64,000 bases of DNA from Ctena decussata. Its lineage: Eukaryota > Mollusca > Bivalvia > Lucinida > Lucinidae. Below are positions 10,235 to 21,814 of this stretch, one piece after another; position 1 is the first letter of the stretch, and each line of letters starts with the position of its first letter. The stretch lies in assembly GCA_963989385.1 (NCBI GenBank), contig OZ022503.1:65756123-65820122 (forward strand), written 5' to 3'. Position numbers and translations under genes: made by a program. The notes under the pieces were generated by a model, which was not told the DNA's origin, searched no databases, and saw only the letters and a program-made list of their open reading frames with translations.

Positions 10235-11735
10235 TCATATCAAAGTGTTGGTACAAACTGATTTACCATTGAATAAATCGTTCACTTCTTAAAGCATAGT
10301 ATCAAAGATTGAATTGATATAAAATTTACTTAGATGTTACATCTTAGTTCTTCCTGAGTTCATACATCTGGGGAAATGAGGGAAAAGTTCATATTAGGCC
10401 AAATGGTTAACAAACAGGTTATTGCAGTTCTATTTATCAAGACAATACTGACCGAAGACACTTTCATTATAAACAAATCATTTACTCAAGTTACATTTCT
10501 TTAGACTAAAATAACTAAAACTATGATGAAAATGCTTAAGAAGAAAATACTAAGTGATCAGTTTAAAACTCAATTTTGTTACAATATTCATTGTTCCTCG
10601 ACGTAATCGAAAGGACTATAGTAATGGGTTCGTCCGTCCGTCCATCTGTAGGCACAATCTTGTCTCCTCAACTCCTCTTACAGTTTTCAAGGGATTTTGA
10701 TGAAACTTCCCAGTTATTGTTCCCATAATCTGAATATGTGCTCCACTTCTGGTCATGCTCCACTGATTTTACCGGAGTTATGGCCCTTTGTATTTTTTTC
10801 AAAAGTACGTCTTGTCTCTTCAACTGCTTTTACAGTTTTCAAGGAATTTTGTTGATATTTTCCAGTTATTGTTCCAATGATCTGAAGATGTGCATATTTT
10901 ACCGAGGTCGTGCTCCACTGATTTCTACCAGAGTTATGACCCTTTATCTATTTTAGCCATTTTATCAACAGAAATTCTTGTCTCCGCAATTTCTTTTTCA
11001 TTTTTCAAAGGATTTCGATGAAACTTTGCAGTTATTGTTCCCATGATCTGAAGATGTGCTTATTGTACCAAGGTCATATTCCACTGATTTTTACCAGTGT
11101 TATGGCCCTTTGTCATTTTTTCTACAGTGCGCGTTGTCTCTTGAACTCCAATTGCAGTTTTCATTGGATATTTAGAAATCTTTTCAGTTATTGTTCCCAT
11201 GACCTGAAGAGGATCATATTATACCAAGGTCAGACTCACCTGATTTTTACTAGAGTCATGGCCCTTTGGCAATTTTAGCCATTTTATCAACAGAAGTTCT
11301 TGTCTCCGCAGCTCCTCTTTCATTTTCAAGGGATTTTGATGAAACCTTCCTGTTTTGTAACCATGACCTGAAGGTGTTCATATTTTACCGAGGTCATGGT
11401 TGACTGATATTTTCTAGAGTTATGACCCTTTGTTAGTTCAAGCGATTTTGTTAACAGATATTCTTGTCTCCACAACTCCTCCTCATTTTCAAGGGATTTT
11501 GATGAAACTTTCCAGTTATTGTTACCATGACCCGAAGATGAACATATTTTACCGAGGTGATGCTTAACTGATTTTTACTAGCGTTATGGCCCTTCAAAAT
11601 TTTTCCAGTAATAAGTCTTGTCTTTGCAACTCCTTTTGCAGTTTTCAATGGATTTTGATGAAACCTCCCAATTATTTTCCTGTGAACTGAAGAGGATTAT
11701 ATCATACCGAGATCATACTCAATTGCTTTTGTCCC
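10235..11735. repeat. Pearl-like array: leader plus ~150-bp tandem units
   Basis: A leader at 10235-10400 (homologous to 59750-59935) is followed by about seven degenerate ~150-bp units from about 10665. Each has CTTGTCTC..CAACTCCT, TTTTCAAGGGATTTTGATG, CAGTTATTGTTCCCATGA and GTTATGGCCCTTTG. The leader and core layout resembles pearl elements described from bivalves and thought to be Helitron-derived. That comparison is from memory of the family. The short reading frames inside are by-products of the repeats. Confidence 0.7.
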
Positions 11736-12460
11736 CCGACATTAGTCGAAGGGTCTATAGTAATGGGTTTATCTGTCCGTCTGCCCGCCCGTAAACATTC
11801 TTGTGGGCGCCATTACTCAATAACCGTTTGGAATATCTTCATGAAATTGTATAGGATTGTATTGGGTCAGATGATGTGTCACATGCAAAAGTGGTTGCTC
11901 CCCCTTTCTTAGTTTCCAAATTCTGCCCTTTTTACTTTTTTAAAAAGAATTGTACGCGCCATCTCTGTATAACAGTTTCGGATATCTTCATAAAACTTCA
12001 ACAAAGCAATGTGTATGAAGTCCGAACGATGTGTCATGTATAACAATGATTGTCACCTTACCCCCCCCCCCCCCCCCCTCCAACCATCCCCATTTTTTTC
12101 TTGGAATTAGATATTTTGTCAAAACTCACATTCTAGCTCCCCACCCCCTTCCACCGCCACAAATAATCCTTGATTTGGATTCTTTGTCAATATTCATTTA
12201 CTAGAGAGCTTAAATTTAGAGCTGTATGACTTGTACTTTCGAAGTTATTCACTCATGATCATTTTGTTTTAAAATGTGTTACTATTAGATACTTTACAGT
12301 ATTTGATGGCTTCAATGATGTTCTCTTTTGTATGTGTTTTTTCCAGGTTTCAACCGATTTTCATCAAACTTTCAGGATAATATTATCACCATTTGACATT
12401 GATTTTTTTATTTGGATCCCAATAGGGTTCTTACTACTAGAGTTTTGCCCTTTGTAAATT
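11736..12460. repeat. Second diverged array module with poly-C tract
   Basis: Begins with GTCTATAGTAATGGGTTT, a repeat of the module start at 10613-10630 (GACTATAGTAATGGGTTCG). It contains two diverged units that share GCGCCAT..CT and GGATATCTTCAT..AAA, then a poly-C tract at about 12060-12079. No gene. Confidence 0.55.
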
Positions 12461-12467
12461 TTAAGAG

Positions 12468-12890
12468 TAACTACACTTCAGGAACTGACTGAATCAGATC
12501 CCAAACCATATCCCCAACATCAAAGGGAAAGATTGACAAAAACATCCAAACAAACAATAAATTACAAGTGATAAGCCGAGTCAGCAGCTCTTTCCCAAAT
12601 AGGTGGCAACTCAGCTATCTTTATTGAACTAAATAATTTAGACCAACAGAAGGGTTACAACAGACTAAGCAAATTATACAAAAAACATTTAACAATTATT
12701 TTTACCTATTTTCTATTTTTATTATAGAAGGGTTAAAATGAGAACACACTAAATTAAACAGCATCGAACATAAAACAAATGCAACCGCATCGAAAGTACC
12801 GCCTTGGGACGGTCAGTAATAACTACTGGGGGTTTAAACCGGTTTTACTGGGCCCAAACCTTCACCCTCACCCTCCGCCGCGCCACGGTG
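12468..12890 (-). repeat. Dispersed repeat R1 subfamily B, inverted copy
   Basis: Reverse-complement match to 58840-59245 along most of its length. Shared landmarks are the CCAAGGCGGTAC string, the GGTTTAAAC string, TTGGTCTAAATTATTTAG and CCTTTGATGTTGGGGATA. It is related to subfamily A by the GACCGT(T/C)CCAAGGCGGTA and GAGT(G/T)GCCACC blocks. Non-coding. Confidence 0.75.
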
Positions 12891-12919
12891 TAAGTCTGGT
12901 CAAATCTTTGTCTTCTGAA

Positions 12920-13418
12920 TTTAAACTTTAATTTTCACTAATTTGCACATGCGTCTTATGTTTATTGTTGGATTATTGTAAACAGTTCTTTCATATCATA
13001 TTTGTTTATATTCTATGGCATTTACCGTCATAATAAATATATTTTGATAATATATTGTTCTAGGTACGCTGTTTTATCAAATTCATTACCCAGTCATTGT
13101 CAAACCTATGGCATATTTAAAATATAAATGATATTTTGTAAATCAGTTGTCTTTGTTGGGCTATGCTTCTGTATACTTGTGTAAATGTAAGTGTGTAAGT
13201 GCAAGGTAGGTTTTGTCCATCGATCTATCCATCCATTGATGCCTACCAGTTTCTTTGCTTAAATATAGTTTAGTTCTCACTAATTTGTACATGCTTCTTA
13301 TGTCTATTGTTGGATTGTAGTAAACAGTTCATTCATATCTATATTTGTATATATTTATATATTCTATAGCATTTACCATCATAATAGATATATTGTGATA
13401 ATACATTGTTCTAGGTCT
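12920..13418 (+). repeat. Diverged tandem duplication, ~340-bp period
   Basis: 12920-13068 and 13260-13418 are homologous. Both contain TCACTAATTTG(C/T)ACATGC, TATTGTTGGATT and ATATTGTTCTAGGT. The intervening 190 bp includes GATCTATCCATCCA. No coding sequence. Confidence 0.7.
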
Positions 13419-14021
13419 TCAATCTTTAGAACCCATAAGAGAGTCTGTTTGGTTTGTTAGAACCCTTATACCATGGGTGGACCTTCTTCTACGACAACTT
13501 GTTTGAGATATTTGAGATATCAGCGTTTGAGATAACGAGAGTCTACAATATGAAAAGTGAACTACAAATGACAAGGATACCGTAACCTTATGTTATACAC
13601 TTATAAATGAAACATCCAATAATTAAGAAATTTATTTATTTCATTTTTTCTTGAACACTAAATTTATTATAATAATAATTATTATTATTATAATTTTGCT
13701 TGATAATTGATGATAAAATAAACTTCTGAACTACATGGCTATGAAAATATGTGCTACATCAACGCCTGTTTTGAAATGATAAGAGATACTATATTAAATC
13801 ATTATCTTCGGCATTATATTATTATTATTATCTATAATTTGCCATCTTAATCGGTGAATCAGTCTGAGTTTTCCTTAAGTAGGTCCCTTACCTGTAAGAG
13901 GTAAAATACTTCTCTCAACAAAGTACCAATTTTATTGGATTAATATGTAATAAATTAACAGTTGCTGACAGACAAAAAAAATGTCGTATATAAAATTGGG
14001 TCTCAGCAAACCACTAATAAG
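13419..14021. other. AT-rich sequence with ATT/TAA trinucleotide runs; no gene
   Basis: Runs of TAATAATTATTATTATTA lie near 13667-13695 and ATTATTATT near 13815-13830. No supported gene. Confidence 0.5.
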
Positions 14022-14025
14022 ATAT

Positions 14026-14237
14026 GAGCCGCGACACGAGAAAACCAACAATGTGGTTGTGTGCCCTGCGCAGACTCGGATCAGCCTGGACATCCACTCA
14101 GTCTGGTCAGACTCTTCGCTAAGTGCTTAAAGGGTAGCTAAGGGACTGAGCTACCTCCATGCGAACAGCGAAGAATCTCATCAGACTGGGTGGATGCCCA
14201 GGCTGATCTGAGTTGTTGGTTTTATCGGTCGCGGCTC
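14026..14237. mobile_element. Foldback family P2 (GAGCCGCG ends), copy 1
   Basis: The ends GAGCCGCGACACGAG and a near-complementary GTCGCGGCTC bracket inverted arms containing CAGACTCGGATCAGCCTGG and CCAGGCTGATCTGAG. Flanked by ATAT on both sides (14022-14025, 14238-14241). At 212 bp it is slightly shorter than the ~236-bp family norm. Confidence 0.88.
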
Positions 14238-14312
14238 ATATGCTTTACGAGTTAGCATGCCATACTATTAAATCAAATTTATTGCAGTTTGTTCGGTACT
14301 CTTCTCTTGTCA

Positions 14313-14948
14313 ATAAAGGGACGAATGAAAAAGAGAAGGACAATTTAATGAAATGTTATACAACAACACCGTTAATGAAATATTTTCTTGTTGGTTTTGA
14401 AATTTAGAATTACTTTCTAAACGAACAACAGTTTTGCACTGAGCAGGGGCCGTATTCATAAAGCCACTTAAGTCGTTGCTATGCGGTTGTTAACGCTAAA
14501 TATCTATAAAGGAGATTCCCTACAACAGTGAAATTTGGTCTGGAGGAACAGTCTTACAAAGACTGTTCCTCCAGACCAAATTTCATATTTGTAGGGAATC
14601 TCCTTTATGGAAATTTAGCCTTAGCAACCGCATAACAACGACTTAAGTGGCTTTATGAATACGGCCCCAGTTCATCTCAGCTTGGTGTTCGAGTCACATT
14701 CATGATATCAACAATCTGCACAAGTTTTAACAGCATAACTGCATAAAGGGACGAATGAAAAAGAGAAGGACAATTTAATGAAATGTCATACAACAACACC
14801 GTTAATGATTTTTTTCTTGTTGGTTTTGAAATTTAAAATTACTTTCTAAACGAACAACAGTTTTGCACTGAGCAGTTCATCTCAGCTTGGTGCTCGAGTC
14901 TCATTCATGATATCAACAATCTGCACAAGTTTTAACAGCATAACTGCA
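14313..14948 (+). repeat. ~206-bp tandem duplication, one copy carrying a MITE
   Basis: 14313-14742 and 14743-14948 are direct repeats differing at only a few bases. The first copy contains the P1 MITE (14447-14667). The second lacks it and keeps the uninterrupted GCACTGAGCAGTTCATCTC. The second copy therefore records the empty insertion site and fixes the target duplication as CAG. Confidence 0.92.
14447..14667. mobile_element. Palindromic MITE family P1, copy 2
   Basis: A 221-bp palindrome with GGGCCGTATTCATAAAGCC ends. The CAG duplication at 14444-14446 and 14668-14670 is confirmed by the empty site in the neighbouring tandem copy. Confidence 0.95.
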
Positions 14949-15014
14949 TGTGCCATAAACTCTAAGTTTTATCGCACACATTCTGAGGGGCTGCCCGGAT
15001 ATACTGTTGGCCTG

Positions 15015-15164
15015 GGGCCGTATTTATAAATGACTTGAAAAATGTCTGAAAAAGACTGTTCCTCAAGAGCAAATTTCATAGTTGTAGGGAATATCCTTCA
15101 AAGAAATTTAGCCTTAGAAACAGCATAGCAACGACTGACTTAAGTGCTTTTATAAATACGACCC
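15015..15164. mobile_element. Palindromic MITE family P1, copy 3, internally deleted
   Basis: 150 bp with family ends (GGGCCGTATTTATAAA and its complement) and CTG on both sides (15012-15014, 15165-15167). Most of the left arm is missing. Confidence 0.82.
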
Positions 15165-16680
15165 CTGGAGGCAACGGAACGGAACTTAAATTTTATGGAG
15201 GCTTTGATTGCAAATTCAGCAATATTGATGGAACAATTTGAAAATATAATTCTATGCAAAACGACGCTTCCGAATATTTTGTGCTACAGTGACAGTAAAT
15301 AATTAGTCACGGTTAACAACTGTGTTGGCTTTGACACCATTTTAGCTACACTGTATTGGAGAACGCATTTCCAATATGTGCCTTAAACAGGAATTCGTGC
15401 AAAAAAGAAAGAAAAAGAAACAGCATTCGTAGGCGTGTGGCATTTGAAGCATGTAAGGACAGAACTAGGCTACCAATGAACAAAAGATACAAAAGAGAAC
15501 TAGATAAACTGCAACAAGAATGGTCGTTGAATGTGCATCTCTTTTAAGCGTTAATGGTGGGTATACCTCTATATTTTTCTGCACTTTCAGAAAGAGGGTA
15601 ACATTTGTGACTTCCTAGTTTATTTCATTAAAGACAAAGCTATTCCAAAGGGGGCTATAAAAGGAGCAATTGTTTTCATGTAAGAGTTAACCACCCACCG
15701 ACCCCCGACCCCCATTCAACACACACATAAAGCCCTCCCAGTTGAGAGGGGAGGCATTAACGGAAATGATGGTTGCCTCCTTTGAAAATATACAATTCTC
15801 AACAATGCACTTTTCTGTTTTATATCTGCCTGAAAACACATACACACTCACACATACACACACACACAGAGCATTTGTATATCAGCAGCTGTGTCTGACT
15901 GGACTATTCACGTCATCATCAGACCACCATGTTCTATTGCAGGTCCATTAGTTCATTTTTTTTCTTACGACGCAGGTCATATCCTTTCGACGGCCGTAGC
16001 ATATTTATGCGTAGTTGCTGACAATGACTTTTTGAACGACCCTCACAACCTTATATATGCAGGCATCTTAATCATTTTGATTTCTCTGTATATGCCAGAA
16101 GTATGGCCTTGCACTCTTTTAGTATCAGTTCTAAAATGCATACTGGAGGACACGAGACGCTTTTAAATGCCGAAAAAAAACTTGGCAAATTCACTTCTGA
16201 AATTCGGCTTTTACCTTGACTTTTTGTACCCGCCCTGCTAATCTTACAAAACAAGTAGGGCCAAACAAAATATATGGGATAAACGGGCAATAGAAAGGAA
16301 AATAAGAAGACAAAGAAAAAGAGAAGAAAAGGGAAAGATCTGTAGCAAGATCGGAAAAAAGTCCGTGTGCATCTTTCTTGGTAGGGTGACCCCTGCGCCG
16401 TGACCTCTGACGTCATGAGAAAACAAGTGTCATTTATTGTGAAGCTAAATATGTCTCCTATCGATTGTACTTTCGATTTTACTCATTAAGTAAGCAAGTC
16501 AAATTTAGGGTCAAATATTCTACCCAACCCCCTTTTACAACGATTTTCTTGAAACCTCTGGTCGTCGAAAGGATATGAATTAGTTGTTCTCATTAGACTA
16601 GCCTCATACTTTGTACAATAAAAATAGGGGAACTAAACTGACATCTTCTTCATTCGGAGATTATGTGTTTGTGACTAATG
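15165..16680. other. No supported gene; (CA)n tract
   Basis: A CA-rich microsatellite lies at about 15838-15868. Short reading frames here (for example at 15356-15547 and 15891-16166) have low-complexity or unremarkable composition and no family resemblance. A CT-biased minus-strand stretch lies at about 16260-16350. Confidence 0.5.
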
Positions 16681-16682
16681 AG

Positions 16683-16806
16683 TCCTAAGCTTATTATATA
16701 CAATACCGTAGGCAATATCAAAATGAATAATCCCTGAAAGCCAAATAAAATAGCTAATAATCAGTATCAGCATGGGTATTTACGCAGACTGTTCAAAGAT
16801 ATTTTG
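16683..16806 (+). repeat. Direct repeat D1, copy 1 (124 bp)
   Basis: GTCCTAAGC(T/C)TATTATATAC through to CAGACTGTTCAAAGATATTTTG recurs almost identically at 18429-18554. The low divergence points to a recent duplicative event of about 1.7 kb separation. Confidence 0.9.
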
Positions 16807-17720
16807 GGTGCAAAATAGGATTTCAGTTTCTAGATAATCGGGTCATGACCCATATTTCATGATTGATCGAAAGAATAGAACAATGTTTTCATGTTGGCAG
16901 TTTCTATGTAACCACAAAGTCTTGGCTCTTTAAACGTGTCCCATGGATACATCTTGGGGCAATCTACTGAAAGAAGTGATGCATGTTTGGTCATGACCTA
17001 TATTTCATGGTAAATTGACCATATAACAAAACATTCGCCTGTTGCTTTTATCTCAGTTTCTAGACAACCATCAGGGAAAGAGTCTATAAAGTTGCTCCGT
17101 AAATACGTCTAGGGAAGACCTACTGAAAGCAGCGAAGCATATTGGGCCTGAACTATATTCTACGGTTGATTGAACATAGAAAAAATATTCACCTGTTACG
17201 TTCAGCTCAATTTCTTAGTAACCACAAGGACTAGAGTCTTCAAACATGCTCGATAGATACGTCTAGGGGAGATCTACTGAAGGCAGCGATACATACCGGG
17301 CAATGACATATATTTTATGCTAAACTGAACATAGAACAAAATATTCACATGTAGCATTTAGCTCAGTTTGTAAGAAATCACAAAGGCTATAGTCTTCAAA
17401 ATTGCTCCACGGATACGTCTTGAGAAGAGTTACTAAAAGAAGTGATGCATTTCTGGGTTTGACCTGCATTTCACGATTTATTGAAAATAGAAAATATTGA
17501 ACATATCTTTGGGAGATCTACTTAAAGTTGTGATGCATACTTGGTAATGGCCTATATTATATGGTTAATTGAACATGGAACAAAAGATTCACCTGTTGCG
17601 TTTAGCTTAGTTTCTGGGTAACCATAAGGGAAAGAGTCTATAAAGTTGCTCCATAGATTCGTCTGCGGAAGACTTACTGAAGGAAGTGATGCATATCGAG
17701 CCATGAGCGCTATTTCATGG
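16807..17720. repeat. Degenerate ~155-bp tandem array
   Basis: About six diverged units share GATCTACTGAA(A/G)G(A/C)AG, GATGCAT, TATATTTCATGGTTAATTGAACAT and AACCACAAGG. Non-coding, similar in style to the other pearl-like arrays. Confidence 0.65.
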
Positions 17721-18119
17721 TTCAGTTAAAATGCCTTATAATTTGAAGACTATTTGATTTACAAATATGATTACTTGGGATAAGGACTAAGTATGACCCG
17801 ATATTTGACCTCCATCAAAGAGTAGGTCACAGTCACCTATATTTCATTGTCCAGTGATTTTGCCTGATATATTCAAGACTTTTTTATGTAAGAACATGAT
17901 TTCTTGGGATAATCACTCAGTATGGCCCACTGTTTGACCTAAAACTAGCAGTAAGTCACAGTGACCTATACTTCATTATCCAGTTATTATGCCATATATT
18001 TTGAAGACTACTTGATGTACAAGCATCATTGCTAGTAATAATAACTCAGTATGACCTGATTTTTGACCTCAATTTGACAAAAGGTCACAATGACCTATAT
18101 TTCATGGTCCAAGGTTTTT

Positions 18120-18424
18120 ACTTATATCTTGAAAGTAAAAGGTATGCAAAGACCAGGAACTGAAACAATCAAAATCCAAATTCAGCCCTCAAACCATAGT
18201 TGGAAACTACTAAGATTACAAATAATCAAGATACAGAGAACATATGGCCAACCGAGTGAGCAGCTTGTTCCCAAAAGGTGGCCACTCAGCAACCCAAACC
18301 GAACCAAAAATAATAAGAACATACATAAGGTAAAACATCACAGAAACTCTGACACCAAAAACAGGCAACAGAGAACCACAACAGAACTACCGCCTTGGAA
18401 CGGTCAGTAATGAATTACTGGGCC
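18120..18424 (-). repeat. Dispersed repeat R1 subfamily A, inverted copy
   Basis: Reverse complement of the 35950-36245 sequence, from GTAAAAGGTATGCAAAGACC to CGCCTTGGAACGGTCAGTAA. Its amino-acid-like text is a translation of the repeat, not a gene. Confidence 0.85.
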
Positions 18425-18428
18425 TAGA

Positions 18429-18554
18429 GTCCTAAGCCTATTATATACAATACCGTAGGCAATATCAAAATGAATAATCCCTGAAAGCCAAATAAAATAG
18501 CTAATAATCAGTATCAGCATGGGTATTTACGCAGACTGTTCAAAGATATTTTGA
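18429..18554 (+). repeat. Direct repeat D1, copy 2
   Basis: Near-identical to 16683-16806 and abuts the end of the R1 copy. It is followed by short scrambled repeats of GAATTAATGTA and ATGAATTACTGGGC (18555-18635), which look like filler DNA from repair. Confidence 0.88.
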
Positions 18555-19564
18555 ATTAATGAATTACTGGGCTTAGAATTAATGTAATTAATGAATGTAG
18601 AATTAATGTAGAAGTAATGAATTACTGGGCTTAGAATTATGAAGACTTTTTAATGTACTAACATGTTTGTTTGGATATTGACTCAGTATGAGTCAACGTT
18701 TGACCTCAAAGTAAGACTAGGTCACATTGACCTATATTTCATGGTCCAGTTATTTTGCCTTATCTTGAAGCCTTTTTTATGTATGAACGTTATTGCTTAG
18801 GATATTGACTCAGTATAACCTGATGTTTGACCTCACACTCACAGAAAGTCACATTAACCTATATTTCATGGTCTAGTGTATTTTTTATTTATTTTTTACA
18901 CTTTTTCATGGATTTGCATTATATTAGGACACATGGTTTATGCTGAAACTTTGAGTGACATCAAACCCATTTAGTTCAGTTTCGCCTATATTTCATATTT
19001 CATGGATCTGTGATTTTAGTCACTATCTCATACAATATTTTATGGATTTGCATCAAACTTGGCTTAATGCAGAGGTTTGACACTATGAGTGACTTCATAC
19101 TATTTGTAGGTCAGGTCGACCTTTACTTCCTGATCCAGTGATTTAAGCCAATATCTCTTAAACTATTTCATTGACTTGCATTATACTCAGTGTAATGGTA
19201 CATTCAGATACAGTGATTGACCATATGTCTCTTCTTGGTCACTGTGACCAATATTTAATATTATATTGGTATTATCTCAGGCAATATTTTAGAGGTTTCA
19301 ATTATTCTTTAAAGAGAACTGTTTATTCTAACACTACAGTTATTCTCATTTCACTTGGCCGTTTTTGTCCATATTAAACTTGCACTTGTTAAAGTTAAGC
19401 TCCTGTAAGGTGCGCTTTGTTGTCTTCTGACAACTCTTGTTTTGTAAAGGAACACAACTTCAGTGACTTCATGTTGGCTTCAATAGACCACATTGCCTTT
19501 TGGAAATGGGATATTCTCTGAACAGACAGAATTTACTCCTTTAGGAGCGAATTCTCTCCTATAA

Positions 19565-19767
19565 CCCTTAAATCGCCAAAAATTAAAATTGTTGAATTGG
19601 CATACACTGTAGATCCAAATAAGGTGGCTCATAATGAGCCACCTCATCTGAATCTACACTGTTTGCCCTCTAGTGTTCGAATTCTCAATATGATATCGCT
19701 TGGACGAGACGTTTTTTGAAATTCTGCAGACGTAAATTTTGTCGTCTGCTTTGTGGCGCTTTAAGGG
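19565..19767. mobile_element. MITE P3, copy 1 (CCCTTAAA ends)
   Basis: Ends CCCTTAAATCGCCA and TGGCGCTTTAAGGG are inverted repeats. TAA flanks both sides (19562-19564, 19768-19770). The interior has an AGGTGGCTCATAATGAGCCACCT palindrome between two inverted GTAGATTC/GAATCTAC boxes. A second copy lies at 31725-31928 with TTAA flanks, so piggyBac-type mobilisation is plausible. Confidence 0.78.
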
Positions 19768-19770
19768 TAA

Positions 19771-20355
19771 ATCCCATGGAAAAGGTAGGCAAAAATGAAA
19801 GTGGCGGAGTTGTTTTCTTGAAGGTTCACACATTGACCTGGAGGCATCTTTTCTCGTCACTGCACCTTATCTAATTTGACTCTTAACAGATATATTTTTC
19901 TTCCGCGTGTTCCATATGATAAGGAAAACGACGTTTTACTTTAATTATGTTTTTTACAAATCTCATTTGATGCAGCGCTTTATTTGTATCAGTTATGATT
20001 AGATTTAAAAGATCGTTTTAAAATTGAATTTACTAAAATATTAATCACGTTGTCAGGTGAAAATGAGATCTGTGCTCCGATGTATTCAAATTAAGTGAAT
20101 TACACAATTTATAATAGCTTATATCAGACAGGTGCTGGTGATCTACTTTTTATTTATTCATGTCCTCTTCTTCTTTTTTAATGGGTTTAGCAGCTCTGTT
20201 AAGAATATTTCACTTTTGTCGATGTCGGGCCGATTGTTTAGCAAAGGAGAGCGAAAACCGGAGTTAACGGGCGAAACCATATGACCGTCCGAAAGCAGAA
20301 TAACTTTTTCACAGTTGTGCGATGGCTGAGGCGTGTTCCCACGGCAGTGACAGAC
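19771..20355. other. No gene seen
   Basis: AT-rich sequence with only short open stretches and no recognisable family text. Confidence 0.4.
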
Positions 20356-20358
20356 CAA

Positions 20359-20578
20359 GGGCCGTATTCATAAAACGACTTAAGTGGTTGCTATGCTGTT
20401 GCTAAGGCTAAATTTCTTTGAAGGAGATTCCCTACAACTATGAAATTTGCTCTGGAGGAACAGTCTTACAAAGACTGTTTCTCCAGACCAAATTTCATAG
20501 TTGTAGGGAATCTCCTTTATAGATTTTAGCCTTAGCAACCGCATAGCAACGACTTAAGTGGCTTTGTGAATACGGCCC
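20359..20578. mobile_element. Palindromic MITE family P1, copy 4
   Basis: A 220-bp palindrome with GGGCCGTATTCATAAAACG ends and CAA on both sides (20356-20358, 20579-20581). Confidence 0.9.
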
Positions 20579-20709
20579 CAAATGTATAATAGTCGGCGCT
20601 CTTAACTAACCCACGGAGGCCGTTGATTTGTTCAAATCGCGGCGAACTTCGTGGAATTAGTTCGGGGCAATTGTTCATGAAGAAACAAAGCCGAGGAACA
20701 ATAAAAATT

Positions 20710-20945
20710 GAGCCGCGACACGAGAAAACAAAGCAAAATGGTTGTGCGCCCATTGCAGACTCAGATCAGCCTGGACATCCTCTCAGTCTGATCAGACTCT
20801 TCCCTGAGCGCTTAACGGTAGGTAAGGGTCTAAGCTACCTCCATGCAGACAACGAAGACTCTGAACAGACTGAGCGGATGCCCAGGCTGATCTAAGCCTA
20901 CGCTGGGCGCACGACCACTTTGTTGGTTTTCTCGTGTCGCGGCTC
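20710..20945. mobile_element. Foldback family P2, copy 2
   Basis: 236 bp with GAGCCGCGACACGAG ends and inverted CAGATCAGCCTGG/CCAGGCTGATCT arms. AAATT flanks both sides (20705-20709, 20946-20950). Confidence 0.9.
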
Positions 20946-20980
20946 AAATTAGCATTGACTATTATTTGTCTGACAGGGGT

Positions 20981-21814
20981 TTTGGTCTCTTGATTGCGGG
21001 ATGCCAATTGTGATGTGCGGGTTGGTGTTTAGCATTTCGGGTGGCCGTTTGCGTTTGCCGGGTTGCCGTTTTCGCGTTGTGGTTTGCCGTTTTCGTTCAG
21101 TGGTTTTCTATTGCGTTTGCATTGTTGACGCTGTGTTGCAGACGATGTGTGAGTCTGTGTCTATCAGCAGACGTATAATATTTTCGGGAGTAAGATGGCA
21201 TTGTCAGCCATGACTTTTGTTCGACAAGGTACGATTTGACTCAGTGACTTCTCACATAAGTCTAGCCTGACTGCATTCGCCGTTTAAGTATGTTTGTTAA
21301 AGTTTTATACTTGATATGTCCTGGCATTCAAAATTTGTTCAAATTACATTTGTATATGTTTAGCAGGTAAATTGTAAAACTTTGTAAACTTTACACATAC
21401 ATTGGTAAACTGTTAAACCATAAGGCGAGACCTAAACTCTATAACATTCAAAATATGCGATTGCACAGATTCATACTCAAAAAGCATGAACCATCTTGCA
21501 ATTTCCCTTACAAATAACGATTTTGAAGCTATATATACAGCCATTGATATCTAGAAATTAAACTAAGCATTAAAGATTTACAACATACCTGCAAAACATA
21601 TACAAATATGTTTTGAACAACTTGAAATGACAGGACATATAAAGTCGGTAGACACAGACTCACACGACATCTGCAACACGGTGTCAACAATGCAAACGCA
21701 ATATAAAACTACAGAGTGAAAACGACAGTCACAACTCGAAAACGGCGACCTGCATAGGGAAAACGGCCACCGTAAATACGGAACCGCAAATCACTATGTA
21801 GAAACCAAAACCCC
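20981..21814. mobile_element. 0.83-kb foldback element
   Basis: 20981-21180 is the inverted counterpart of about 21640-21814. Shared text includes AGGGGTTTTGGT, TTGCGTTTGCATTGTTGAC and GTGAGTCTGTGTCTA. Inner arms at about 21315-21390 and 21565-21635 also pair (GATATGTCCTG, TTTGTATATGTTTTGCAGGTA). An unpaired segment at 21181-21310 occurs in the left arm only. No transposase is present. Confidence 0.75.

Larger units (their letters stand above)
17721..19400. repeat. Degenerate ~125-bp tandem array split by repeats R1 and D1
   Basis: Units with ACTCAGTATGACC, TTTGACCTC, AGGTCACA.TGACCTATATTTCAT and GTCCAGT occur at 17721-18115 and again at 18630-18890. More diverged units follow up to about 19280. 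R1 (18120-18424) and D1 (18429-18554) interrupt the array. The many TGACC/GGTCA half-sites come from the repeat unit. Confidence 0.65.

Noticed and set aside
10735..11280. Repeated Cys-rich small open frames
   Set aside because: Translations of the ~150-bp tandem unit; frames are not maintained between units.
18090..18410. 106-codon open frame
   Set aside because: Lies entirely within dispersed repeat R1; the same DNA recurs at 9650 and 36075.
17721..19280. Nuclear-receptor response elements (AGGTCA/TGACC)
   Set aside because: The motifs are part of degenerate tandem units and recur at the repeat period, so they are not independent evidence of regulation.
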